Shown here one piece after another: positions 43,967 to 51,581 of a stretch of DNA of 64,000 nucleotides. Source of the DNA: Acrocarpospora catenulata. GTDB taxonomy: Bacteria; Actinomycetota; Actinomycetes; Streptosporangiales; Streptosporangiaceae. Below the pieces are notes generated by a model that was not told where the DNA came from, ran no database searches, and was given only the letters and a program-made list of their open reading frames with translations. The position numbers were made by a program, and so were the translations under genes. The stretch is taken from positions 29,448 through 93,447 of the forward strand of contig NZ_JAHCST010000033.1 in the NCBI RefSeq assembly GCF_018476525.1, read 5' to 3'. Positions within the stretch are counted from its first letter, which is position 1. Every line of letters starts with the position of its first letter.

Positions 43967-45076
43967 GTGCACGTACCCGACGGTTTCTTCACCGTCGCAC
44001 TATCGGTGGCGGGCGCGGCGGTGGCCGCAGGCGGTATCGCCGTTTGCCTGCGCGGGGCGCGTAGGGAACTGGATGAGCGGATGGCGCCGATGGCCGGGCT
44101 GGTGGCCGCGTTCGTCTTCGCCGCCCAGATGCTCAATTTTCCCGTCGGCGCCGGGACCAGTGGCCACCTCCTCGGCGGCGCCCTGGCGGCGATCCTGGTC
44201 GGGCCGTACACCGGGTTCCTCTGCGTCGCGGTGGTCATCGCGGTTCAGGCCCTGTTCTTCGCCGACGGCGGTCTGACCGCGCTGGGCATCAACATCACCC
44301 TGATGGGGCTGGTGACGGTCCTGATGGGATACGGAACCTTCCGCGCGGCCGGCGCGATCCTTCCGCGCAGCCGTACCGGTATCGGTGTGGCTGCCTTCGT
44401 CGGAGCCGCTGTCTCGGTGCCGGCGTCCGCGCTGGTCTTCACCGCGATGTACGCGATCGGCGGGACCTCCTCCATCGATCCGCTGAAGGTCGCTCTGGCC
44501 ATGGGTGGCGTACACGTGATCATCGGCCTGGGCGAAGGTGCCATCACGGCGCTGACCGTGACCACCGTGCTCGCCGTACGGCCCGACCTGGTCTACGGGG
44601 CCCGTGGGCTGATCAGGCGAGCCCAATTGCGTACGGCCTCCGGGGAGCCGGTCCCGGTCGCCCAGCATCGAACCGGCCGCGCCGAGACATCCAAGGCCCG
44701 GCCGTTCCTGCTCGGCGGAGTGGCCGCGGCCGCGGTACTCGCGGGTGTGGTCAGCTTCTACGCCTCGGCCAGCCCTGACGGTTTGGAGCGGGTCGCCTCC
44801 GACCTGGGTTTCCTGTCCCAGGCCAAAGACCATCCCCTGGCCGGCTCCCCGCTGGCCGACTACAGCGTCGAAGGCGTCGAGGACGAACGACTGTCGGCGG
44901 GACTGGCGGGTCTGCTGGGGGTGGGGGCCTCGCTGCTCGTGGGGGGTGGGGTGGCCTGGCTGGTGCACCGCAGGGAACGCCGCAGGCGTCTTGCTCAGAC
45001 CTCCGCCGAGGCTCGGCCCGGTGAGCAGCAGACCACCGAGTCTGCAACCACCGAGTCAGTGACCACGGAGCCGTGA
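43967..45076 (+). CDS. cbiM: Ni/Co ECF transporter substrate-binding component, CbiM-CbiN fusion
   Basis: The correct start is GTG 43967: GGAGG lies five bases upstream and the protein then begins Met-His-Val-Pro-Asp-Gly, placing Met1 and His2 as the metal ligands known in CbiM/NikM. An open frame with an earlier start at 43943 would hide them. The 369-residue protein has the S-component membrane helices (about 1-215), a charged linker, and a C-terminal PDGLE-type domain (about 235-330, 'ASPDGLERVASDLGF') that replaces CbiN. It binds Co2+ or Ni2+ for import. CbiQ and CbiO follow in the same operon. Confidence 0.9.
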   Translation: MHVPDGFFTVALSVAGAAVAAGGIAVCLRGARRELDERMAPMAGLVAAFVFAAQMLNFPVGAGTSGHLLGGALAAILVGPYTGFLCVAVVIAVQALFFADGGLTALGINITLMGLVTVLMGYGTFRAAGAILPRSRTGIGVAAFVGAAVSVPASALVFTAMYAIGGTSSIDPLKVALAMGGVHVIIGLGEGAITALTVTTVLAVRPDLVYGARGLIRRAQLRTASGEPVPVAQHRTGRAETSKARPFLLGGVAAAAVLAGVVSFYASASPDGLERVASDLGFLSQAKDHPLAGSPLADYSVEGVEDERLSAGLAGLLGVGASLLVGGGVAWLVHRRERRRRLAQTSAEARPGEQQTTESATTESVTTEP

Positions 45077-45079
45077 CCC

Positions 45080-45838
45080 GTGGCCGCAGGACACATCCAC
45101 CGGCTCCATAGCCCGGGTGACACGACGATCCACCGGCTGCCGCCGCAGTGCAAGCTCGCCTCGATGATCGCGTTCACCCTTGTCGTCGTGGCCACCGATC
45201 CCACGCGGTTCCCCGCGTTCGGCCTCTACGCCCTGCTGCTGGCCACAGTGGCCGTGGCCGCGCGTATTCCTCCGGCCTTCCTGGCGCGCAGGATGGTGGT
45301 CGAGGTGCCGTTCGTCATCTTCGCGCTGGCGTTGCCCTTCCTGGCGCAAGGGGACCGCCTGATCGTCCTTGGCCTGGAGATGAGCGCCGACGGTCTGCTC
45401 GCCGCATGGAACATCCTGGCCAAGGCCACCCTGGGGGTCATCGCATCGATCCTGCTGGCCGCCACCACCGAGCCGCGCGCCCTTTTGCTCGGCGCCCAGC
45501 GGATGCGCCTCCCCGCGCCGCTGACGCAGATCGCCGCCTTCATGCTGCGCTACCTGGATGTGATCGTGGACGAGATGCGCCGGATGCGCATCGCCCGCGA
45601 ATCGCGTGGCTTCGTGGCCAGGGACCTCCGGCACCTGCCCGTCGTGGCCCGTTCCGCCGGAGCCCTGTTCATCCGCTCCTACGAGCGCGGCGAACGCGTG
45701 CATCTGGCCATGCTCAGCCGCGGCTACACCGGAACCATGCCGATCATCCATGACGTGCGGGGGACCGCGGCCCAGTGGGCCCTGGCCGCGATGCTCCCCA
45801 CCGCCGCCGCTGCCGTACTGCTCGGAGGACTGTTGTGA
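45080..45838 (+). CDS. cbiQ: ECF transporter T-component CbiQ
   Basis: The 252-residue membrane protein has about five helices. The two cytoplasmic Ala-Arg-Gly-type coupling motifs are represented by 'RIARESRGF' (about 170-180) and 'AMLSRGYTG' (about 215-225), which bind the ATPase. It starts at GTG 45080, three bases after the cbiM stop, and its stop overlaps the cbiO start (GTGA). It couples ATP hydrolysis to metal import by CbiM. Confidence 0.9.
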   Translation: MAAGHIHRLHSPGDTTIHRLPPQCKLASMIAFTLVVVATDPTRFPAFGLYALLLATVAVAARIPPAFLARRMVVEVPFVIFALALPFLAQGDRLIVLGLEMSADGLLAAWNILAKATLGVIASILLAATTEPRALLLGAQRMRLPAPLTQIAAFMLRYLDVIVDEMRRMRIARESRGFVARDLRHLPVVARSAGALFIRSYERGERVHLAMLSRGYTGTMPIIHDVRGTAAQWALAAMLPTAAAAVLLGGLL

Positions 45839-46572
45839 ACTCGCTGCTGGTCCAAGGCCTGATGCACGCCTACCCGGACGGCACCCAGGCGCTGTTCGGT
45901 GTGGACCTGTCCATCGAGCGGGGGGAACGGGTCGCTTTGCTCGGCCCCAACGGCGCGGGGAAGACCACGCTGGTGATGCACCTGAACGGCATCCTCGCCC
46001 CCAGCCTCGGCACGGTTTCCGTGGGCGGACTGCCGGTGACCCGTGAGAACCTGCGGGAGATCCGCCGCCGTGTCGGACTGGTCTTCCAGGACCCCGACGA
46101 CCAGTTGTTCATGCCGACGGTCCGCGAAGACGTGGCGTTCGGCCCGGCCAACCTCGGCATTCGCGGCCGGCAACTGGAACTGCGGGTCCAGGAGGCGCTG
46201 GAGCGCGTCGGCATGCTCGACATGATCGACCGGCCACCGCATCACCTGTCCGGCGGCCAGCGGCGCCGTGTCGCCCTGGCGACGGTGCTGGCCATGGAGC
46301 CAGAAATCCTGGTCCTGGACGAACCCTCCTCCAACCTGGATCCGGCCGCCCGCCGCGAACTGGCCGACATCCTGCGCGATCTGGAGATCACCGTTCTCAT
46401 GGTCACCCACGACCTGCCTTATGCCTTCGAACTGTGTGAACGCTCCGTGATCCTGTCCAGCGGGACCATCGCCGCCGACGGACCGACAACCGCGATCCTC
46501 GCCGACCCCGGTCTGCTGAGCCGGCACCGCCTGGAGCTTCCCTGCGGCTTCACCATCCAGACACCCATGTGA
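45835..46572 (+). CDS. cbiO: ECF transporter ATPase CbiO
   Basis: From GTG 45835 (GGAGG six bases upstream) the product is 245 residues. It has Walker A 'GPNGAGKTT' (from residue 37), Q-loop 'LVFQDPDDQLF', signature 'LSGGQRRRVALA', Walker B 'ILVLDEPSSNLD' and switch His in 'VTHDLPYAF'. It energises CbiM-CbiQ. It is the last gene of the operon; a minus-strand gene ends six bases later. A single ATPase is expected to form a homodimer. Confidence 0.95.
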   Translation: MNSLLVQGLMHAYPDGTQALFGVDLSIERGERVALLGPNGAGKTTLVMHLNGILAPSLGTVSVGGLPVTRENLREIRRRVGLVFQDPDDQLFMPTVREDVAFGPANLGIRGRQLELRVQEALERVGMLDMIDRPPHHLSGGQRRRVALATVLAMEPEILVLDEPSSNLDPAARRELADILRDLEITVLMVTHDLPYAFELCERSVILSSGTIAADGPTTAILADPGLLSRHRLELPCGFTIQTPM

Positions 46573-46578
46573 CCAACG

Positions 46579-47574
46579 TCAGGTGGCCTGGTCGATCAGG
46601 TGTTGGAGGGTGGGCAGGGGCATGGAGGCCGGCGGGAGGTGTTGTTGGGCGTGGCGGGTGGATTGGGTTTGGAGGGTGGTGTTGATCGGAGTGGGGATGT
46701 TGTGGAGGCGGCCTAGGAGGGCGATTTCGCCGTTGATGTAGGGGGATTCGATGGTGCCGCTGGATTTGGCGAGGCTCTGCCAGGAGGAGCCGCCGGGGCG
46801 GGGGATGTTCTCGATGGGGTGGAGGCTGACGGCGTCGCCGCGGCGGGATTCTTCTTCTTCGGGGGTCGCGTAGGGGATTCCGGCGGCGTTCAGGACGGCT
46901 TGGGCTTCGGTTACGGCGGCGTGGTGGAGGGTTTCGGCGCCGGGGGCGTGGCCGACCAGGGCTTCGATGGCGTTGCCCAGGTTGCCGAGGAGTTTGGCGT
47001 ATTTCCAGCGCATGATGGCTGGGTCGGGCCAGCTTTCGAAGGAGCTGTTGGAGAGGGTCGCGGCCAGGTGTTCGGCGAAGTTGTCCACACCCTGTGGATA
47101 ACGGCCCAGGGGGAGCATGCCGGAGAGGGGAGCGCCGTACGCGGCGACGGTGCCCGGGTCCAGGTGGAGGGCCGGGAGCCAGACGAGCATGCCGTACACG
47201 GTGGTGAAGAGGCGGAGGGCGAGGCGTTCGTTCTCGACGGCGTTCTGGGCGCAGACGAGGGGGAGGCGGTCGGCGGCGGTGCCGCCGCCGGTGACGGGGG
47301 CGGTGGACCAGAGGTCGAGGGCGGCGGCGCTGTCCTGGGTCTTGACGGCGAGGATGAGGACGTCGTCGGGGGTGAGGGTGAGCTCCCGGGGGTCGGCTAC
47401 GGCGGGGATGGGGAGGGTGCGGGTGCCGCCGGGGGTGGCGAAGGTGAGGCCCCGGTCGCGGAGGGCGGCCAGGTGGGCGCCTCGGGCGGCGAGCACCACG
47501 TCGTGGCCGCTCTCGAAGAGCCGGGCGCCGATGGTTCCGCCCACGGCTCCGGCGCCGATGACGATGTAACGCAT
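46579..47574 (-). CDS. 2-dehydropantoate 2-reductase-like (PanE/ApbA family)
   Basis: The 331-residue protein starts at ATG 47574 with the NADP-binding motif 'IVIGAGAVGGTIGARL'. The C-terminal domain contains 'MRWKYAKLLGNLGNAIEAL', the family lysine/asparagine region. An upstream extension of the frame lacks the family pattern. It probably reduces a 2-ketoacid; PanE proper is one option among many paralogues in this family. It is monocistronic and divergent from the 117-residue ORF. Confidence 0.85.
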   Translation of the reverse strand: MRYIVIGAGAVGGTIGARLFESGHDVVLAARGAHLAALRDRGLTFATPGGTRTLPIPAVADPRELTLTPDDVLILAVKTQDSAAALDLWSTAPVTGGGTAADRLPLVCAQNAVENERLALRLFTTVYGMLVWLPALHLDPGTVAAYGAPLSGMLPLGRYPQGVDNFAEHLAATLSNSSFESWPDPAIMRWKYAKLLGNLGNAIEALVGHAPGAETLHHAAVTEAQAVLNAAGIPYATPEEEESRRGDAVSLHPIENIPRPGGSSWQSLAKSSGTIESPYINGEIALLGRLHNIPTPINTTLQTQSTRHAQQHLPPASMPLPTLQHLIDQAT

Positions 47575-47627
47575 GTCCTGATCCTGACAGGCGAATGTGT
47601 CGGTGCTGTCGGGTACTGTGCGTGACC

Positions 47628-47981
47628 ATGCTGTACATGACGGCGGTGGTCGCGCGGGCGGCCGGGTCCGGTGACGAGGAGGCGATCCTGTTGCTGGAGA
47701 CCGCCGACCCACGGGCGCCGCTCACGATGCCGTCGCTCGCGCTGGAACTGGGTCTCGATCCGGCCCCCGGCACGGTGACCTCGGAACCGCCCGGGTTCCG
47801 GGTGCACATCGGGCACGACGATGTCGCGATCGAGCTGCCCGACGGGCGGGCCTTCCACCGTCCGGTCAGCGCCGAGTGGCTCTACACCGCCGGGATCCGC
47901 CGCCGGGTGCTGGTCGCCGTCGGCTACGAACCCGCCGCCCTGCGCTCGGGGCAGGTGGCGTACGCGTTGGTGCCGCTCTGA
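47628..47981 (+). CDS. Uncharacterised 117-residue protein
   Basis: ATG 47628 or the nearby ATG 47637 starts a short protein with no Cys beyond the start region, no membrane helix and a compact beta pattern: 'VARAAGSGDEEAILLLETADPRAPLTMP' (in part), 'FRVHIGHDDVAIELPDG' and 'LVAVGYEPAALRSGQVAYALVPL'. I recognise no family. A ribosome site is weak. Codon bias matches the genome, so it is probably a real gene. Confidence 0.55.
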   Translation: MLYMTAVVARAAGSGDEEAILLLETADPRAPLTMPSLALELGLDPAPGTVTSEPPGFRVHIGHDDVAIELPDGRAFHRPVSAEWLYTAGIRRRVLVAVGYEPAALRSGQVAYALVPL

Positions 47982-48084
47982 CGTACTTTGTGCCGCGCTG
48001 ACCGTACGGCGCGGCGTTCGCTGGTTTCGAGGCGCCTTATATGCTGCGGAACGTATGGCTACCCGCTGAACCGAGAGGATTCTC

Positions 48085-48174
48085 ATGTACAAGGAGTTCG
48101 CCGCCGAGGTCGTTGTGTGGATGATCCCGGTGCTCATCCTGCTGGGCATCGCCTTGCTGGTGACCGCCGGCTAG
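48085..48174 (+). CDS. 29-residue single-helix membrane peptide
   Basis: AGAGGA lies five bases before ATG 48085. The frame encodes 'MYKEFAAEVVVW' followed by a hydrophobic helix to TAG 48172-48174. This gives one transmembrane segment with a short charged N-terminus. The stop shares the CTAG palindrome with the stop of the convergent 981-residue gene. It is too short for usual gene callers. A TATATG hexamer about 38 bases upstream may be a promoter -10 element. The function is unknown. Confidence 0.4.
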   Translation: MYKEFAAEVVVWMIPVLILLGIALLVTAG

Positions 48175-51116
48175 GTGAGTTCGAGGGTGTAGTCGCCGGA
48201 GGGACAGCCGGTGATGCGCCAGCCGCCGGTGGTCTGGTGGAAGGCGATGCCGGTGACTCCGGTGGCGGAGACGCTTGGGCGGGTCTGGCCGGGGGCCCAC
48301 ACGTCGAGGGTGCACTGGCCGTCGGCCGCGGTGGCCGTCAGGCGGAGGGCTCGGCGGTAGGGGGCCGATCGGAGCGAGGTCAGGCGGCCGGGTGTTGCCC
48401 GGGGGTAGGCGCGGGTGGCGGCGGTCAGCAGCTCTCGGGATGGGGGCAGCGGTTCGCCGGTGGCGCAGTCGACAGGGTTGAGGCTGGCCGGGGCGTCGCA
48501 GTTGGGCTGCTTCCAGTGCTGGTAGGCGCCGCCGGTCATCGTGGTGTCCTCGGCGGTGGTGTAGCCGTACAGGGCGGGGCGGTCTTTGGCGCTCCAGGTG
48601 CCGGACCAGAGGGCGGTGCGGTAGCGCAGGGCCATTCGGTGGGCGAGGGTGACGCCGCGTTCGATGGAGACCAGGTTCTGGTCCGTGGGGTGCGGGGCGA
48701 AGACCAGGTTGGGGTCGGTGGCGAAGCCCGGCGGGGGTGTGGGGTCGAAGCCGGTCCAAGGCCGGGCGGGTTGGAAAAAGATCAGGTGGGGGAAGCCCTG
48801 GGCGGCTTGTTCGGCCGTTCTGATCGAGGTGATCGCCCGTTCGTAGTAGTGGCCGAGCAGCAGCGACGAGATCGCCGGTAGTTGGGCGCCGGTGCCCGGC
48901 TCGTCGAGCAGGTCGAAGCCCGCCACCGATGACGATGCCGCGAAGGTCGTGGCCAGCCGGGCCCAGGTCGCCAGCAGCCGAGGTTGCACATCCTCCTGAT
49001 CGGCGTAGAGCCCCCCATCCGCCCGCAGATTGATCACGGTATACAGCTCGGCCTCGGCGGCCCACTTGACCGTTTCCTTCACCTTCTCCAGGTACGCCTG
49101 ATCGGTCACCCCAGGGTTCGGCTCCAACCGCCCCCACGAGACCCCAAGCCGAACAACGCTGAACCCCAACTCGGCCATCAGCCGAAGGTCCTCTTTGCCC
49201 GCGTCCCCCTGCGCCACGTTCACCCCCCGCAGCAACACCTGCCGTCCTCGTACATCGACGATGGCGGGCGCCGCCACCGAAAGTCGGGGTAGGGGGTCCT
49301 CAGCGCGACCAGTACGAGCGCCGCTGCCGCTGCCCGCAGAAAGATCGCCGTTCCCCGCAGGGAGACCGGCGCTGCCCGCAGGGAGACTGGCGCTGCCCGC
49401 AGGGAGATCGGCGCTCTCAGTGGGGAAGTTGGCGTTTCCCGAGGGGAGATTGGTGTTTCTGGCGAGGAGATTGGTGCTCTCTGCACGGAGATCTGAAGGA
49501 GCGCTGGATGCCGCTCGTGTCACGTTGCCTTCGGAGAAGGCGGTGTCGGGTGGCTGGAGCGTGGTGAGTAGGACGGTGAGGGCGAGTGTGGTGATCGGTG
49601 CTCCGGGGGTACGGAGGGTGTGGGGGAGGAGGATCAGGGCGATTGCGGCTATGAGGCCGATGGTGGTGCCGTAGGCCAGGGCGATTGACAGGCGGAGGAG
49701 GGTGGCCGGCAGGGGCCAGAGGTCGTTGGAGAGGGTTTCCGCTGGGTCGGAGGCGAAGAGGGCGAGCATGCTCTGGACGACACCCAGGGCCAGTCCGGCG
49801 CAGGTGCAGGCCAGCCAGGCGCCGATGAAGGTGGTCAGTCGGTCGGGTCCCATCGTGAACCGTCCGGAGAGCACGTGGACGAAAGCGAGGAACACGCCCA
49901 ATCCGAGTAACCCGTTGATCACCCCGGCCTCCGGGGTGGGGGCGACGAACCACCACCCGTCCCCGAAGGCGTATCCGACCGGGGAGTGCGTCCACCACGC
50001 CCGCGCGACCAGAAGCAGGCCCCCAACCCCCGCGAAAGCCGCGAACACCGTCAACTCCGGCACGGGCTTGCCCCGCCGCCCCGCCCGTTCGCCCCGCCGC
50101 CTCGTCGGTTCGCCCCGCCGGTCCGTCGGTTCGCCTCGCAGGTTCATCCTTCCGCCCTGCGGGTCTGCCGGTTCGCCTCGCAGGTTCATCCTTCCGCCCC
50201 GCGGGTCTGCCGGTTCGCCCCGCTGGTTCATCCCTTCGCCTTGCCGGTCTGTCGGTTCGCCCCGCTGGTTCATCCCTTCGTCCCGCAGGTTCGCCCGTTC
50301 GCCCTGGTGTCCTGCCCGTTTGCCACGCCGCATCAGAAACCAGGCCGGAACTGCGGCAGGCCACCCCACCAGCCCCGCGGACAGCCCCGTAGCGCCCATC
50401 GACCAGGCCGCGAAGAGTACGGTCGACCATTTGGGAACGCTCCCAATCGCGGCCATCAAAGAAGCGCCGAAGCGGGCAATCATCGCCGCCAATACGACAA
50501 CGCCCCAGGTCGCGAAAAATGCGGATGAGTTGCTCCGCCGCAGCATCGCCCACGACCCTGCCAAGAACAAGCCCAGCCATAAAGGCACATACACCAATAA
50601 ATCCACCCACCCCGCCCGACTTGGTGAAACCAGCACCGCATCCAGCCCGGGGTAGATCAGGGATTCCATGACTCCAGCGGGAGCGCCTGCGGAAGGTGTC
50701 CTAGGCCCAGCGGGGTCGTTTGCGGACTCAGCGGGGTCGCCTGCGGAAGGCGTTCTAGGCTCGGCGGGGTCGCCTGCGGAAGAGGCTCCAGGCCTACCGG
50801 AGCCGCCCACGGAAGGTGTTCCAGGTTCAGCGGGGACGTCTGCCCCGGATTCAGCGGGAACGTCTATGGAAGGCGTGCCGGGTCCAACGGAGGCGTCTTC
50901 GGAAGGTGTTCCGGACCCAGCGGGGACGTCTGTGGAAGGCACTCCGGATCCAACAGGCGTGCCTGCGGAAGACGCTCCAGATCCGGCCGAGGTGGCTGCG
51001 GAAGGTGTTGTGAAGGAGCCGTCCTTGGAAGGGTCCAAGATCGCGCCGAGCAGGAGGAGCAGGGCCAGGGCGAGGGTGCCGGTGAGGGCGGCGCGGAGGA
51101 CGGCTGGGGTGGTCAT
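48171..51116 (-). CDS. Membrane-anchored GH5-like glycosidase with repeat linkers
   Basis: I chose ATG 51116 (GGAG about five bases upstream), giving 981 residues; GTG/ATG codons farther upstream are unlikely. The order is: one N-terminal membrane helix (about 8-27), a Gly/Pro/Ser-rich repeat linker (about 35-145), several membrane helices, a highly charged Arg/Gly/Glu repeat linker (about 265-350), more membrane helices (about 350-520), a third repeat linker (about 540-605), then a GH5-like barrel (about 620-980). In the barrel, 'FDLLDEPGTG' (Glu739) could be the acid/base and Glu856 in 'TTAEDTT' the nucleophile. It probably displays a glycosidase outside the membrane. The charged linker should face the cytoplasm. 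Confidence 0.75.
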   Translation of the reverse strand: MTTPAVLRAALTGTLALALLLLLGAILDPSKDGSFTTPSAATSAGSGASSAGTPVGSGVPSTDVPAGSGTPSEDASVGPGTPSIDVPAESGADVPAEPGTPSVGGSGRPGASSAGDPAEPRTPSAGDPAESANDPAGPRTPSAGAPAGVMESLIYPGLDAVLVSPSRAGWVDLLVYVPLWLGLFLAGSWAMLRRSNSSAFFATWGVVVLAAMIARFGASLMAAIGSVPKWSTVLFAAWSMGATGLSAGLVGWPAAVPAWFLMRRGKRAGHQGERANLRDEGMNQRGEPTDRQGEGMNQRGEPADPRGGRMNLRGEPADPQGGRMNLRGEPTDRRGEPTRRRGERAGRRGKPVPELTVFAAFAGVGGLLLVARAWWTHSPVGYAFGDGWWFVAPTPEAGVINGLLGLGVFLAFVHVLSGRFTMGPDRLTTFIGAWLACTCAGLALGVVQSMLALFASDPAETLSNDLWPLPATLLRLSIALAYGTTIGLIAAIALILLPHTLRTPGAPITTLALTVLLTTLQPPDTAFSEGNVTRAASSAPSDLRAESTNLLARNTNLPSGNANFPTESADLPAGSASLPAGSAGLPAGNGDLSAGSGSGARTGRAEDPLPRLSVAAPAIVDVRGRQVLLRGVNVAQGDAGKEDLRLMAELGFSVVRLGVSWGRLEPNPGVTDQAYLEKVKETVKWAAEAELYTVINLRADGGLYADQEDVQPRLLATWARLATTFAASSSVAGFDLLDEPGTGAQLPAISSLLLGHYYERAITSIRTAEQAAQGFPHLIFFQPARPWTGFDPTPPPGFATDPNLVFAPHPTDQNLVSIERGVTLAHRMALRYRTALWSGTWSAKDRPALYGYTTAEDTTMTGGAYQHWKQPNCDAPASLNPVDCATGEPLPPSRELLTAATRAYPRATPGRLTSLRSAPYRRALRLTATAADGQCTLDVWAPGQTRPSVSATGVTGIAFHQTTGGWRITGCPSGDYTLELT
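49305..49495 (-). repeat. 21-bp repeats encoding the third linker of the GH5-like protein
   Basis: About eight 7-residue units of the type x-L-P-A-G-S-A lie just before the GH5-like domain (degenerate at the N-terminal end, nearly identical in the last four). Period is 21 bp on the minus strand. The peptide is small and flexible, like a wall-spanning stalk. Confidence 0.7.
50071..50326 (-). repeat. 21-bp repeats encoding the charged linker of the GH5-like protein
   Basis: About twelve 7-residue units alternate between R-G-E-P-x-D-x and x-G-x-R-M-N-x types, giving a 14-residue super-period. The stretch is dominated by Arg, Gly, Glu and Asp and lies between membrane blocks, so it is probably cytoplasmic. 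Neighbouring units are nearly identical at DNA level. Confidence 0.7.
50670..51000 (-). repeat. Repeats encoding the first Gly/Pro/Ser linker of the GH5-like protein
   Basis: Units of about ten residues of the type G-T-P-S-x-D-x-P-A-x recur through this stretch with variation in length. They follow the first membrane helix, so this segment is probably outside the membrane. The composition differs from the charged linker, though both are low-complexity. Confidence 0.65.
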
Positions 51117-51581
51117 GGAACTCCGTAGTGCGTGGGGTCGTGTCAATGTGACACGTTTCACTTGCTGCCACTGGCGGGCCGGAAGAAGATCCAATCAGTG
51201 ATTGGGGGTCTACGTACAGCTGTCCCCGCAGGTAAAGCCCCCTTTATCCCCATAAATGCGGCCATATTGGGACCGATCCATGTATTTCGGTCACGCGCCT
51301 ACAAAAGTGTCACTTCCGTGCAATCTTGATCACTTGGAATTGATCATGTGATACTGCGCCAGTGATGTCGCTGATGTCGAAAAGGGTGACGCAAGCGACA
51401 TGCGAGACGGACGGCACAGGAGGGCGTCAACAAGCTACTGAGAGTGGTCGCCTGGCCCGACCAACAGTCCATCCTCCGCAGCGGCGGGCACATGACGAGA
51501 AGCCCGCCTCTTGGACCGTTCAAGCGCCCATCCGCCAGCGCCACTCGGCTGTGCGGATCGTCAATGTGGGGAGCATCCGCG
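51117..51581. other. Divergent promoter region between GH5-like gene and diterpene cassette
   Basis: About 465 bases separate the two divergent starts. It holds a perfect 7-3-7 palindrome (51139-51155), a second dyad GATCA-N8-TGATC near 51328-51345 nested in ATCAC-N14-GTGAT (51329-51352), and repeated ATGTCG/CGACAT elements near 51365-51405. An open frame in 51362-51581 continues into the P450 frame but lacks family similarity before ATG 51582. The lower GC here (about 51220-51360) fits a promoter. Confidence 0.5.
51139..51155. promoter_or_regulatory. Perfect palindrome upstream of the GH5-like gene
   Basis: CGTGTCA-ATG-TGACACG is a perfect 7-3-7 inverted repeat ending 23 bases before the GH5-like start codon. 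Its position over the 5' leader suits a repressor operator. The regulator is unknown; no regulator gene is adjacent. Confidence 0.5.
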
